Assembly: GCA_022794015.1 (NCBI GenBank) | Contig: JAAWDZ010000017.1 | Span: 56,471-120,470, forward strand | DNA length: 64,000 bases | Reading direction: 5' to 3' | Origin: Eubacterium sp. | GTDB lineage: Bacteria > Bacillota > Clostridia > Lachnospirales > Lachnospiraceae | Shown: positions 34,262 through 43,268 of the stretch, piece after piece | Position numbering within the stretch: position 1 is the first letter of the stretch | Layout of the letters: each line of letters opens with the position of its first letter | Notes under the pieces: generated by a model | The model's input: the letters and a program-made list of their open reading frames with translations, nothing else | The model's database searches: none | What the model was told of the DNA's origin: nothing | Program-made: the position numbers and the translations under genes

Positions 34262-35565
34262 AACGTTTTTGGGCATGGGCTATGCTTTTGATCCTGTCGG
34301 TTTGTCTGCAGGCCTGCAGCAGAGTTTCCAGTGATTCCATATCTCAGGAAGAGGATGAGGAAGAGGTGGCGATTACTATCTGGTCTTATCCGGTGGGCAA
34401 TTGGGGAAAACCATCTACACTTTCGGCTCTTGTGTCTGAGTTCCGCCGCGAGTATCCGAATATCCATGTTTCTATAGAGTGTCTTGATTATACGACCGGG
34501 GATGAAAAAGTCATTCGGGCTGCGAAAGAAGGCGGCCTGCCGGATCTGATTGTAGAAGGTCCGGAACGTATTTCAGCTAACTGGGGAGCAAAGGGCCTGA
34601 TGGCAGATTTGGCAGATTTGTGGGAAGAAGATTATAGTGAAAAAGTCTACGAATCCGTCAGGAAGGCCAGCCGGAATCTGGATGGAAGCTATTATTTTTT
34701 CCCAATGTGTATGAGTGCGCACTGCATGGCGATTAATTACGATATGTTTCGGGAAGCGGGCGCACTGCAATATATTGACGAAGAAACCAGAACCTGGAGC
34801 ACGGAGGATTTTATCAATGCAGTAAATGCTCTGTATGATTACGGACAAAAGCAAGTGGCTGTAGTCTACTGTAAGGATCAGAGCGGCGATCAGGGAACGC
34901 GTGCATTGGTGAATAATCTTTACGGCGGCATGTATACGGATGAAGGCCATACCCGTTACATTGCAGACAGTGAAGAAAATGTGAAGGCACTGCAGCTGTT
35001 GTACGATTTAGAGGGCATTGATTTTGATCCTGATATCACAGGGGCTGACGAAATTGACCTGTTTTGCCGCGGGGAGCTTGCAATGGCCTTTTGCTGGAAC
35101 GAGTCGGCAGAGGTTGCTCAGACAATCAAAAATCCGGATAAAGATTTTGATATTTTTCCAATGGCGTTTCCTACAGATTCCGGAAAACCAAGACTTCAGG
35201 GAGGTATCTGGGGCTTTGGCGTTTTTAACAAAAAAAACGAAGCCAAAATGGAGGCTGCCAGGACGTTTATCCGCTATATGACGGAAACGAACGCGCAGTA
35301 TACAAAAGCGGTACAGACTTCGACCTTCTGGCCGGTACGTGATATCGGAGATATTTATCTAAACGATGCACTGATGACGGAGTACAGCATTTTCACGCAA
35401 TATCTGGACAGTTATTATCAGATTACGCCAAACTGGCCCGCCGCCCGTACCGCCTGGTTGGAAATGCTGCAAAAAGTAGGGGATGGAGCCGATATTCCTT
35501 CAGCATTGGAAGAATTTTGTGAAACGGCCAATGAAAACCGGAATAAAAATAAAAGGTCAGAATGA
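34258..35565 (+). CDS. Extracellular solute-binding lipoprotein (family 1), coupled to the kinase
   Basis: The 435-residue protein starts with a lipoprotein signal peptide and lipobox LQAC (Cys20), then a family 1 binding-protein fold: ITIWSYPVGNW near the N-terminus, PDLIVEGPERIS, FPMCMSAHCMAINYDMF and a C-terminal lobe ending with WPAARTAWLEML. Such proteins usually bind sugars for ABC importers. No permease or ATPase gene follows; instead the ATG overlaps the kinase stop by 4 bases. I infer that it hands ligand to the kinase sensor domain rather than to a transporter. The operon ends at a hairpin 14 bases after the stop. Confidence 0.88.
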   Translation: MKRFWAWAMLLILSVCLQACSRVSSDSISQEEDEEEVAITIWSYPVGNWGKPSTLSALVSEFRREYPNIHVSIECLDYTTGDEKVIRAAKEGGLPDLIVEGPERISANWGAKGLMADLADLWEEDYSEKVYESVRKASRNLDGSYYFFPMCMSAHCMAINYDMFREAGALQYIDEETRTWSTEDFINAVNALYDYGQKQVAVVYCKDQSGDQGTRALVNNLYGGMYTDEGHTRYIADSEENVKALQLLYDLEGIDFDPDITGADEIDLFCRGELAMAFCWNESAEVAQTIKNPDKDFDIFPMAFPTDSGKPRLQGGIWGFGVFNKKNEAKMEAARTFIRYMTETNAQYTKAVQTSTFWPVRDIGDIYLNDALMTEYSIFTQYLDSYYQITPNWPAARTAWLEMLQKVGDGADIPSALEEFCETANENRNKNKRSE

Positions 35566-35578
35566 TCTGATATGGATA

Positions 35579-35614
35579 AGGGGCTGTCGCACTACGCGAC
35601 GGCCTCTCTTTCTT
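35579..35614 (+). terminator. Terminator after the kinase/binding-protein operon
   Basis: A 12-bp stem with two wobbles pairs 35579-35590 with 35596-35607 (GGCTGTCGC against GCGACGGCC at the core), loop ACTAC, tail CTTTCTT. Confidence 0.75.
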
Positions 35615-35681
35615 GTCAGGCTGACCGCGCGAGAGGCCGGAAAAGTTGGATTCTTTGTTCTTTGTTTAAAAAAATGGAATG

Positions 35682-35709
35682 TTGTCCATACTGATTCATA
35701 TGATATATA
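35682..35709 (+). promoter_or_regulatory. Probable promoter of the hydrogenase gene
   Basis: TTGTCC at 35682-35687 and TATATA at 35704-35709, spacer 16; leader of only about 10 bases to ATG 35726. Confidence 0.45.
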
Positions 35710-35725
35710 GGAAGGCAGGGATAGG

Positions 35726-36964
35726 ATGAAAACATTTGAAGAACTGTATCAGGAGATTATGGAACAAGAGCTGCGCAATGGGAGGAAGCTTACGGAAGAA
35801 TACGACGCGTATCCCATGGATTGCCTGCTGCATCCAAAAGATTATGCCCCGGTCTTATCCGCAGGAAGCTGTGACTCCTGTGAAACGGAGGGGGCATGTC
35901 AAAACAGCTGTATCTTTGACGCTATCAAAAAAATAGACGGCAGGATTTACATTGATCCGCAGAAGTGTACAGGCTGTGGCGTATGTATTGATGTCTGCAA
36001 AATGGGGCGTCTCATCGAAAATCGGGAGATTTACCCGGTACTGGAAGTCTTATGCGATCGGGACAGAGAAGTTTATGCACTGGTCGCCCCTGCATTTGTA
36101 GGGCAGCATGGCAAAAACGCATCAGCAGGCCAACTGCGTTCAGCATTTAAGAAAATCGGTTTTACAGGTATGGTGGAAGTAGCAACATTTGCAGATATCC
36201 TGACCTTAAAGGAAGCGCTTGAATTTGACCGTCATGTAGTAGGACAAGGTGACTTTCAGCTCACCAGCTGCTGTTGTCCCGTCTGGATATCCATGATAAG
36301 GGATATTTACCAGGATCTCGTCGGTCATGTACCGGGCGCAGTTTCCCCCATGATTGCCGCCGGAAGAATTGTCAAAAAGCTGCATCCGGATGCCGTTACC
36401 GTATTTATTGGCCCCTGCATGGCCAAAAAGAAAGAAGCAAGAGAACCGGATATTGCAGATGCAGTCGATTTCGTCCTGACATTTCAGGAAACAGAGGCGT
36501 TTTTTCATGCTATGAATGTAATTCCGGAAGAACTTCCCGCAGATGAACGGGAACATTCCTCCAGAGCCGGCCGCATCTACGCAAGAACATCCGGAGTAAG
36601 TGAAGCCGTCCGGACTACCGTAGAACAGTTAAACCCCGATAAAAAGGTAAAAGTAAAAGCAGAACAGGCAGACGGCGTCATAGCCTGCAAGGAATTAATT
36701 GAAAAAATCCAAAAAGGAGAAACAGCGGGAAATTTCTTTGAAGGTATGGCCTGCAGCGGCGGCTGCGTGGGAGGACCGAAAGCCATCATCGGAAAAGAGG
36801 AGGGCAAAGAGCTGGTAAACAGATATGGTGATGAGGCAGTTTATCAGACGCCCCTGGAGAATCCTTATGTGAAAGAACTGCTGCAGAGACTTGGATTTAT
36901 GGATGTGATGGATTTTCTGGAGAATTCAGAGCTTTTGACGCGTAATTTTTCTCAGGGGAAATGA
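35726..36964 (+). CDS. Monomeric [FeFe]-hydrogenase, group B type
   Basis: The 412-residue enzyme couples reduced ferredoxin to H2. The N-terminal part binds iron-sulfur clusters through C-x2-C-x4-C-x3-C (CDSCETEGACQNSC) and C-x2-C-x2-C-x3-C (CTGCGVCIDVC). H-cluster motifs follow: L1 SCCCPVW (Cys182-184; the classical form is TSCCPxW), L2 GPCMAKKKE (Cys231; classically MPCxxKxxE) and L3 MACSGGCVGG (Cys343, Cys347), which lacks the longer group A ending. These deviations mark group B, common in gut anaerobes. No HydEFG maturases are in the window. PFOR lies 337 bases downstream in the same direction and is the likely electron donor through ferredoxin. Confidence 0.88.
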   Translation: MKTFEELYQEIMEQELRNGRKLTEEYDAYPMDCLLHPKDYAPVLSAGSCDSCETEGACQNSCIFDAIKKIDGRIYIDPQKCTGCGVCIDVCKMGRLIENREIYPVLEVLCDRDREVYALVAPAFVGQHGKNASAGQLRSAFKKIGFTGMVEVATFADILTLKEALEFDRHVVGQGDFQLTSCCCPVWISMIRDIYQDLVGHVPGAVSPMIAAGRIVKKLHPDAVTVFIGPCMAKKKEAREPDIADAVDFVLTFQETEAFFHAMNVIPEELPADEREHSSRAGRIYARTSGVSEAVRTTVEQLNPDKKVKVKAEQADGVIACKELIEKIQKGETAGNFFEGMACSGGCVGGPKAIIGKEEGKELVNRYGDEAVYQTPLENPYVKELLQRLGFMDVMDFLENSELLTRNFSQGK

Positions 36965-37301
36965 TGGTGTTTTGAAATAGATCGCCAGGGGGAAATTGTG
37001 GCAAAGGGAGACAAAAGGTTTTTTCAGTAACAGTTCATTCTGTGGGTTCACTGTTGCCAAATCCGCCCCTTATTTCAGGTTTTTATTCGGCAAAAAGGGA
37101 CGGATTTCCGGTGGCTCTGCTTTACAGGCTGCTAACTGCGCAGCAAAGTGTGCAGTTGCAGGTGAAACGATTACGTTTTTCACAAAAAATTCGTCGAAAC
37201 TATTGATTTTTTGGCAGAATTTCTATATATTTATATATAGTGACGGCTTATTAATCGCCAGTCAAAAATATCTGTATAAAATCTTTTAAGGAGGAAATCA
37301 A
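36965..37301. other. Intergenic region between hydrogenase and PFOR
   Basis: An inverted repeat pairs AAATCCGCCCCTT (37059-37071) with AAGGGACGGATTT (37095-37107), one mismatch, loop 23, without a T run; it may attenuate or end hydrogenase transcription. The PFOR promoter follows at 37203. No ORF is supported. Confidence 0.5.
37203..37240 (+). promoter_or_regulatory. PFOR promoter with overlapping palindrome
   Basis: TTGATT at 37203-37208 and TATATT at 37226-37231, spacer 17. The palindrome CTATATAT-TT-ATATATAG (37223-37240) covers the -10 and could be an operator. It does not match the Rex consensus. Confidence 0.6.
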
Positions 37302-40300
37302 ATGTCAAGAGCAAAAAAGTCAATGGATGGTAACACGGCTGCCGCACATGTTGCGTACGCCTTTACGGATGTTGCTGCCATTTACCCAATTACGCCGTCC
37401 AGCCCAATGGCTGATACCGTAGACCAGTGGTCCGCAGCAGGGCAGGAGAACATTTTTGGGAACCAGGTGAAAGTAGTAGAAATGGAATCAGAAGCAGGTG
37501 CAGCAGGCGCTGTACATGGTTCCCTTGCAGCAGGTGCTTTAACAACTACCTTTACAGCATCTCAGGGTCTGTTACTGATGATTCCGAATATGTACAAGAT
37601 TGCCGGAGAGCAGCTTCCGTGCGTATTTGACGTATCCGCACGTACCGTAGCTACACAGTCCTTAAATATCTTCGGTGACCACAGTGACGTATACGCCTGT
37701 CGTCAGACTGGTTTTGCTATGTTATGCGAGACAAACACACAGGAAGTTATGGACTTAAGCCCGGTTGCACATTTAGCAACTATTGAAGGCAGGGTTCCGT
37801 TTATCAACTTCTTTGACGGATTCCGTACCTCCCATGAGATCCAGAAGATCGAAGAGTGGGATTACGCAGATCTCAAAGAAATGTGCAATATGGATGCAGT
37901 AAAAGCATTCCGTGACCATGCGCTCAATCCGGAGCATCCGGCTATGCGTGGTTCCCATGAGAACGGTGACGTATTCTTCCAGCACCGTGAAGCATGTAAC
38001 CCGGTTTACGATGCGCTTCCGGCAATTGTTGAGAAGTACATGGACAAAGTTAACGAGAAACTCGGCACGAATTACAGCTTATTTAATTATTATGGCGCAG
38101 AAGATGCAGACCGTGTAATCGTTGCTATGGGTTCTATCAACGACGTAGCTGAAGAAGTAATTGATTACCTGACCGCAAAAGGCGAGAAGGTTGGTCTGAT
38201 CAAGGTTCGTCTGTATCGTCCATGGGTTTCCGGGGCATTTATCAAAGCGCTTCCGAAGACCGCGAAGAAAGTTGCTGTCCTTGACAGAACAAAAGAACCT
38301 GGCTCACTTGGCGATCCGTTATTCTTAGACGTAGCGGCAACCTTACGTGAAGCTGGTTTAAATGATGTTGTATTAACCGGAGGACGTTATGGTTTAGGTT
38401 CAAAAGACACACCGCCTTCGAGTGTATTTGCAGTATACAAGGAGCTTGAAAAGGATGCGCCGAAGCCGCGCTTTACGATTGGTATCGTAGACGACGTGAC
38501 CAACTTAAGCTTACCGGAAGTAAAACCTGCTCCAATCACCGCAGCAGAAGGCACCGTAGAGTGTAAATTCTGGGGTCTTGGCGGCGACGGTACGGTTGGT
38601 GCAAACAAGAACTCCACCAAGATTATCGGTGACCACACAGACAAATATATTCAGGCATACTTCCAGTATGATTCCAAGAAAACAGGCGGCGTTACCATTT
38701 CCCATTTAAGGTTCGGTGACAAGCCAATCAGAAGCCCGTATTACATCAATCAGGCAGACTTTGTTGCATGCCACAATCCGGCTTATGTAAATAAAGGCTT
38801 TAAGATGGTACAGGACGTTAAACCAGGCGGCGTATTTATGATCAACTGCCAGTGGTCTGATGAAGAGTTGGAGCACCACTTAAACGCAGATGCGAAAAAA
38901 TATATCGCTGACAACAACATCCAGCTTTACACCATCAACGCAATCGACAAAGCAATCGAAATCGGTATGGGCAAACGTACCAACACGATTTTACAGTCCG
39001 CATTCTTCAAGCTGGCAAATGTAATGCCAATCGAAGAAGCAGTAGATTTCATGAAAGCAGCAGCAAAGAAATCCTATGGTAAGAAGGGCGACGCTGTTGT
39101 AGAGATGAACTATAAGGCAATCGACGCCGGCGTAGATGCCGTACATAAAGTAGAAATTCCGGAATCCTGGAAGAATCCGGCCGCAGATCCGGAAAAGAAA
39201 CCGTATACAGGTATTCCGAAGACTGTCAAGATGGTAGAGGATTTATTGGATCCGATCTCCATTATGGATGGCGACAGCCTTCCGGTTTCTGCATTTGCAG
39301 AAAATCCGGACGGACAGTTTGAGCTTGGCGCATCCGCATACGAGAAACGCGGTACGGCCGTTACGGTTCCGACCTGGGATGCAGAGAAATGTATCCAGTG
39401 TAACCAGTGTGCGTTCGTATGTTCACATGCGACCATCCGTCCGTTTATGTTAAGTGAAGATGAAGTGAAAGCTGCCCCGGCGAATATCAAGCTTGCAGAT
39501 ATGAAGCCGAAGGCAGGCGAATATAAATATACCATGAGCGTATCTCCGTTAGACTGTATGGGATGCGGCGAATGTATCACCGTGTGTCCGGTAGGTGCAA
39601 TTTCCATGGTTGCACAGGAATCCCAGGCAGACGAGCAGCCGGTATTCGATTACTTAGTAGCAAATGTTGGAAAGAAACCGGGAATGCCTGCAGACAATAC
39701 TGTAAAGGGTTCTCAGTTCAACCAGCCACTCTTAGAGTTCTCCGGCTCCTGTGCAGGATGTGCCGAGACCTCTTATGCACGTTTGATCACACAGCTGTTT
39801 GGTGAGCATATGTATATCTCCAATGCAACAGGATGCTCCTCCATCTGGGGCGGCCCGGCTGCAACTTCACCATACACGGTAAATAAAGACTCCAAGAAGG
39901 GTCCGGCATGGGCAAACTCCTTATTCGAGGACAATGCAGAGCACGGATTCGGTATGCAGATTGGCCAGAAGGTACTGCGTGAGCAGGCAATCGCAAGCGC
40001 CGAGAAATGCGCTTCCTCCGATAAAGCGGGTGAAGAGCTGAAAGCTGCATTTGCAAAATTCATGGAAACAAAGGAAGATACAAGAGCGAATGCGGCCGCA
40101 GCGGACGCTTTGGTTGCAGAACTTGAAAAAGCTGCACAGGCAGGCTGTCCGGACGCACAGGCTGCACTTGAGAAAAAAGATTACCTTGCCAAGAAATCCA
40201 TCTGGATCTTCGGCGGCGACGGATGGGCTTATGATATCGGTTTCGGCGGATTAGACCATGTGCTTGCTGCAGGCGAGAACGTTAACGTTATGGTATTCGA

Positions 40301-40847
40301 TACCGAGATGTATTCCAATACCGGCGGCCAGGCTTCCAAGGCTTCCAATATCGGTGAGGTTTGCCAGTTCGCAGCTTCCGGTAAGGATATCGGCAAGAAG
40401 AGCCTTGCGGAAATTGCTATGAGCTATGGGTATGTTTATGTAGCACAGATCGCAATGGGTGCAAATATGGCACAGGCAGTTAAAGTAATTGCTGAAGCTG
40501 AGGCTTATAACGGACCATCTCTGATTATCGGTTATGCTCCGTGTGAATTGCACGGCGTAAAGGGTGGCATGAACCACTGCCAGGATGAGATGAAGAAAGC
40601 AGTCGCTTCCGGCTACTGGAACCTCTTCTCGTTTAACCCGGCGCTTAAGGCAGAAGGTAAGAATCCGTTCACGTTAACCTCTAAACCGGGCGATGGCACC
40701 TATCAGGAATTCCTGAACAATGAGACACGTTACAGCCGTCTGACCAGGGCATTCCCGGATCGTGCACAGAAACTGTTTGCAGAGTCTGAGAAGGCTGCAA
40801 ATGACAGATATGAGCATTTGTTAAGATTAGTGGAGCTTTATAAATAA
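37302..40847 (+). CDS. nifJ: Pyruvate:ferredoxin (flavodoxin) oxidoreductase
   Basis: The 1181-residue single-chain enzyme turns pyruvate and CoA into acetyl-CoA, CO2 and reduced ferredoxin. It has the N-terminal YPITPSSPMADT, the KMS-like TSHEIQ region, two 4Fe-4S motifs near residues 697-760 (CIQCNQCAFVC and CMGCGECITVC), the proximal-cluster cysteines GSCAGCAETSY, and the ThDP motif GGDGWAYDIGFGG near 970 with TEMYSNTGGQ. Length is standard for PFOR. AAGGAGG precedes the ATG. Codon choice is visibly more biased than in neighbours (mostly one codon per amino acid), as expected for a very highly expressed gene. A terminator follows. Confidence 0.97.
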   Translation: MSRAKKSMDGNTAAAHVAYAFTDVAAIYPITPSSPMADTVDQWSAAGQENIFGNQVKVVEMESEAGAAGAVHGSLAAGALTTTFTASQGLLLMIPNMYKIAGEQLPCVFDVSARTVATQSLNIFGDHSDVYACRQTGFAMLCETNTQEVMDLSPVAHLATIEGRVPFINFFDGFRTSHEIQKIEEWDYADLKEMCNMDAVKAFRDHALNPEHPAMRGSHENGDVFFQHREACNPVYDALPAIVEKYMDKVNEKLGTNYSLFNYYGAEDADRVIVAMGSINDVAEEVIDYLTAKGEKVGLIKVRLYRPWVSGAFIKALPKTAKKVAVLDRTKEPGSLGDPLFLDVAATLREAGLNDVVLTGGRYGLGSKDTPPSSVFAVYKELEKDAPKPRFTIGIVDDVTNLSLPEVKPAPITAAEGTVECKFWGLGGDGTVGANKNSTKIIGDHTDKYIQAYFQYDSKKTGGVTISHLRFGDKPIRSPYYINQADFVACHNPAYVNKGFKMVQDVKPGGVFMINCQWSDEELEHHLNADAKKYIADNNIQLYTINAIDKAIEIGMGKRTNTILQSAFFKLANVMPIEEAVDFMKAAAKKSYGKKGDAVVEMNYKAIDAGVDAVHKVEIPESWKNPAADPEKKPYTGIPKTVKMVEDLLDPISIMDGDSLPVSAFAENPDGQFELGASAYEKRGTAVTVPTWDAEKCIQCNQCAFVCSHATIRPFMLSEDEVKAAPANIKLADMKPKAGEYKYTMSVSPLDCMGCGECITVCPVGAISMVAQESQADEQPVFDYLVANVGKKPGMPADNTVKGSQFNQPLLEFSGSCAGCAETSYARLITQLFGEHMYISNATGCSSIWGGPAATSPYTVNKDSKKGPAWANSLFEDNAEHGFGMQIGQKVLREQAIASAEKCASSDKAGEELKAAFAKFMETKEDTRANAAAADALVAELEKAAQAGCPDAQAALEKKDYLAKKSIWIFGGDGWAYDIGFGGLDHVLAAGENVNVMVFDTEMYSNTGGQASKASNIGEVCQFAASGKDIGKKSLAEIAMSYGYVYVAQIAMGANMAQAVKVIAEAEAYNGPSLIIGYAPCELHGVKGGMNHCQDEMKKAVASGYWNLFSFNPALKAEGKNPFTLTSKPGDGTYQEFLNNETRYSRLTRAFPDRAQKLFAESEKAANDRYEHLLRLVELYK

Positions 40848-40879
40848 TTTATGAGCTTTCAGTTGAATTGAAATAAGGA

Positions 40880-40916
40880 AAGGCACAGCTTCTTTATACA
40901 GGGGCTGTGTCTTTTT
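40880..40916 (+). terminator. PFOR terminator
   Basis: GGCACAGC (40882-40889) pairs with GCTGTGTC (40904-40911), one wobble, extended by AA/TT, followed by TTTTT. Confidence 0.88.
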
Positions 40917-41358
40917 GAGTATTTTACGGTACCTCATGACGGTCTGGTGTGCTGCCTGACGAGATGGCTGACACCGAAAACACTGGCCTGTGGGGCAATG
41001 AGCGGGCCTGTATTTGAAACGTTTGTTGTGTCCGAAATATTGAAATCATTTGCAAATGAAGGCCTGGACTACCGTCATATTGTATCCTGTTATCGTGGCC
41101 GCGATAAAAAAAGTGAAGGAGGGCGGAGAAATACTGGAATTGGAAGTGGAAATTGATTTGATTATTGAAGAGGATGGAATATTGTATCCGATAGAGATTA
41201 AGAAGAATACGCAGGCAAAGGCAGTTATGGTGTCGGCATTTCGTGTGTTGGATCAGATTTCCGGAAAAAAGAGGGGAATGGGAGCCGTAATATGCAATTG
41301 TCCGGATGTTGGAATGATTCGGGAAAATATTTTGCAGATACCGGTATGGTATATTTGA
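40917..41358 (+). pseudogene. Remnant of a DUF4143-type AAA ATPase gene
   Basis: Only the C-terminal part remains. One frame (about 40920-41110) reads LTRWLTPKTL, GAMSGPVFETFVVSEILKSF and YRHIVSCYRGRDKK; a second frame (to TGA 41356-41358) continues EIDLIIEEDGILYPIEIKKN and ends with a full C-terminus. These are the PD-(D/E)xK-like tail motifs of ATP-binding proteins with DUF4143. A short extra stretch after the run of seven A (about 41106-41150) breaks the frame. The N-terminal ATPase is missing and homology starts right at the PFOR terminator, so a deletion joined it there. Confidence 0.75.
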
Positions 41359-41371
41359 GCTGTAGCAGTTT

Positions 41372-41406
41372 AGCCTACGGTTTCGCTGTTACTTTAGGCT
41401 GTTTTT
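41372..41406 (+). terminator. Possible terminator after the DUF4143 remnant
   Basis: AGCCTA (41372-41377) pairs with TAGGCT (41395-41400), followed by G and TTTTT. The stem is short with a 17-base loop. Confidence 0.5.
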
Positions 41407-41542
41407 CATAATGAAAAAAACGCTTCCTATTTTCTGTAAGGTGTTGTATAATAGGGAAATCAATGGTAAAAACCGGTCTTTGTCATATCAGACAAATATC
41501 TCAGAAAATAAAAACATATATAGGAATAGGAGATAAGTAAGA

Positions 41543-42889
41543 ATGAGAGAAAAGTATGAAAGCCTGTCAGTAACTGTTTTAAGAGAACTGGCAAAGGCAA
41601 GGGGATTAAAAAACCTGTCCGGCTTAAAAAAAAGCCAGTTAGTTGAAGTGATGCTGGCCGAAGACGAAAAAGAAGTGAAAAAGCCAAAAGAAGAACCGCA
41701 AGAAACAGAAGAAAAACCACATGCGGCGGATACTCCGGTTCCTATCGGCAAGGATGAGTTAGACAGCGGAATAACTGCAAATGGGATTTTGGAGGTCATG
41801 CCAGACGGTTATGGATTTATCCGTTGTGAGAATTACCTGCCTGGAGAACGGGATGTTTATGTATCTCCGTCGCAGATCCGCAAATTCAATTTAAAAACCG
41901 GTGATATGATAAGCGGGAATACGCGGATTAAGACGCAGCAGGAAAAATTCAGCGCACTGCTTTATGTAAATACCATCAACGGTTTTCATCCGAGTGTAGC
42001 GCAGCGGCGCAAGCCGTTTGAAGATTTGACACCGGTTTTCCCAAATGAAAGAATCCGTTTAGAACAGTCGGAAGCGTCCATTGCCATGCGGATTGTAGAT
42101 CTGGTTTCACCGATTGGAAAAGGGCAGAGGGGGATGATTGTTTCACCGCCCAAAGCCGGTAAAACGACGCTGCTAAAGCAAATCGCAAAGGCAGTAACCG
42201 GAACGAATCCGGATATGCATTTGATTATCCTTCTGATTGATGAGCGGCCGGAGGAGGTAACAGATATCAAAGAAGCCATTGAGGGGAAAAATGTGGAGGT
42301 TATCTATTCTACATTTGATGAACTTCCAGAGCACCATAAACGCGTTTCTGAGATGGTGATTGAACGTGCCAAGCGTCTGGTAGAACACCGCAGGGATGTG
42401 ACAATCCTTTTGGACAGTATTACCCGTCTGGCAAGAGCTTACAATCTGACCGTACCTCCAAGCGGACGTACCCTTTCCGGGGGTCTGGATCCGGCTGCGC
42501 TGCATATGCCAAAGCGCTTTTTCGGAGCGGCAAGGAATATGCGGGAAGGCGGCAGCCTTACGATACTTGCAACTGCGCTTGTAGATACCGGGAGCAAGAT
42601 GGATGATGTTATATTCGAAGAATTTAAAGGAACCGGAAATATGGAACTGGTATTGGACCGTAAGCTTTCCGAGAAGCGTGTATTCCCGGCCATTGATATT
42701 GTAAAATCGGGAACCAGGCGCGAAGATCTGCTGCTGGACAGGGAAGAGCAGGAGGCTGTGGATATCATGCGCAAAGCATTTAACGGCTCTAAGTCTGGTG
42801 ATGCGGTGGAATCTGTTTTGAATATGTTTGCGAGAACGAGGAATAACAGAGAGTATATCCAAATGGTTAAGAAGACAAGATTATATTAA
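41543..42889 (+). CDS. rho: Transcription termination factor Rho
   Basis: The 448-residue RNA helicase ends transcription at unstructured transcripts. An N-terminal SAP-like helix pair (about 1-40, LRELAKARGLKNLSGLKK) is followed by an acidic linker, the cold-shock RNA-binding fold (GILEVMPDGYGFIR, about 75-145), and the ATPase ring core with Walker A PPKAGKTTLLK near residue 202, Walker B ILLIDERPEE, and PPSGRTLSGG. The C-terminal KTRLY is typical. AGGAGA precedes the ATG. A TATAAT at 41450-41455 may serve as -10, with a poor -35. Followed by its own terminator. Confidence 0.96.
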   Translation: MREKYESLSVTVLRELAKARGLKNLSGLKKSQLVEVMLAEDEKEVKKPKEEPQETEEKPHAADTPVPIGKDELDSGITANGILEVMPDGYGFIRCENYLPGERDVYVSPSQIRKFNLKTGDMISGNTRIKTQQEKFSALLYVNTINGFHPSVAQRRKPFEDLTPVFPNERIRLEQSEASIAMRIVDLVSPIGKGQRGMIVSPPKAGKTTLLKQIAKAVTGTNPDMHLIILLIDERPEEVTDIKEAIEGKNVEVIYSTFDELPEHHKRVSEMVIERAKRLVEHRRDVTILLDSITRLARAYNLTVPPSGRTLSGGLDPAALHMPKRFFGAARNMREGGSLTILATALVDTGSKMDDVIFEEFKGTGNMELVLDRKLSEKRVFPAIDIVKSGTRREDLLLDREEQEAVDIMRKAFNGSKSGDAVESVLNMFARTRNNREYIQMVKKTRLY

Positions 42890-42893
42890 AGTA

Positions 42894-42933
42894 AAAAGCC
42901 TGGCCAAGGGGAAGGTGTTTTGGTCAGGCTTTT
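42894..42933 (+). terminator. rho terminator
   Basis: A 14-bp stem (AAAAGCCTGGCCAA at 42894-42907, complement at 42920-42933, one wobble), 12-base loop, ending in TTTT. Confidence 0.85.
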
Positions 42934-42992
42934 AATTCAATTTACTCTTTGATCCAAACTGTAATTCCTTTTCTGAGAGCTACCCGCTCAAA

Positions 42993-43247
42993 CTATGTTA
43001 TCTGTTGACTGCAAAAATCAACAGGGATAACCTCTCCACCATAGCGCACATTATCATTTACAAATGCAACCGTCGCACCGGACCTGAAAAAATTTTTTTC
43101 CATGGTATCTTCGATACTGCAATCCAATGCAGTGTAAATCATTACTGGCATTTCTATTTGTACACCTTCATTTTTCTGTCTCTCCACTTTTCTGCACACC
43201 GTTTCGGTTATCGCCAAACAAGCGCTATAGGCGCAGGAGCCCGGCAA
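42993..43247 (-). pseudogene. Unrecognised ORF fragment
   Basis: An 84-codon minus-strand frame beginning at TTG with no ribosome site and no upstream ATG. The inner part (MIYTALDCSIEDTMEKNFF, then VAFVNDNVRYGGEVIPVDF) reads like genuine protein rather than a shadow, and there is no competing gene on the other strand. It lies 22 bases downstream of the activase gene. I do not recognise the family; it may be the tail of a decayed gene. Confidence 0.25.
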
Positions 43248-43268
43248 GCCGAACTCTTTATAATAAAA

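Noticed and set aside
37223..37240. Rex (redox) operator at the PFOR promoter
   Set aside because: The palindrome lacks the TTGTTAAN4TTAACAA pattern; only the position is suggestive.
42173..42862. 229-codon minus-strand ORF inside rho
   Set aside because: Antisense to the Rho ATPase core with no start signals.
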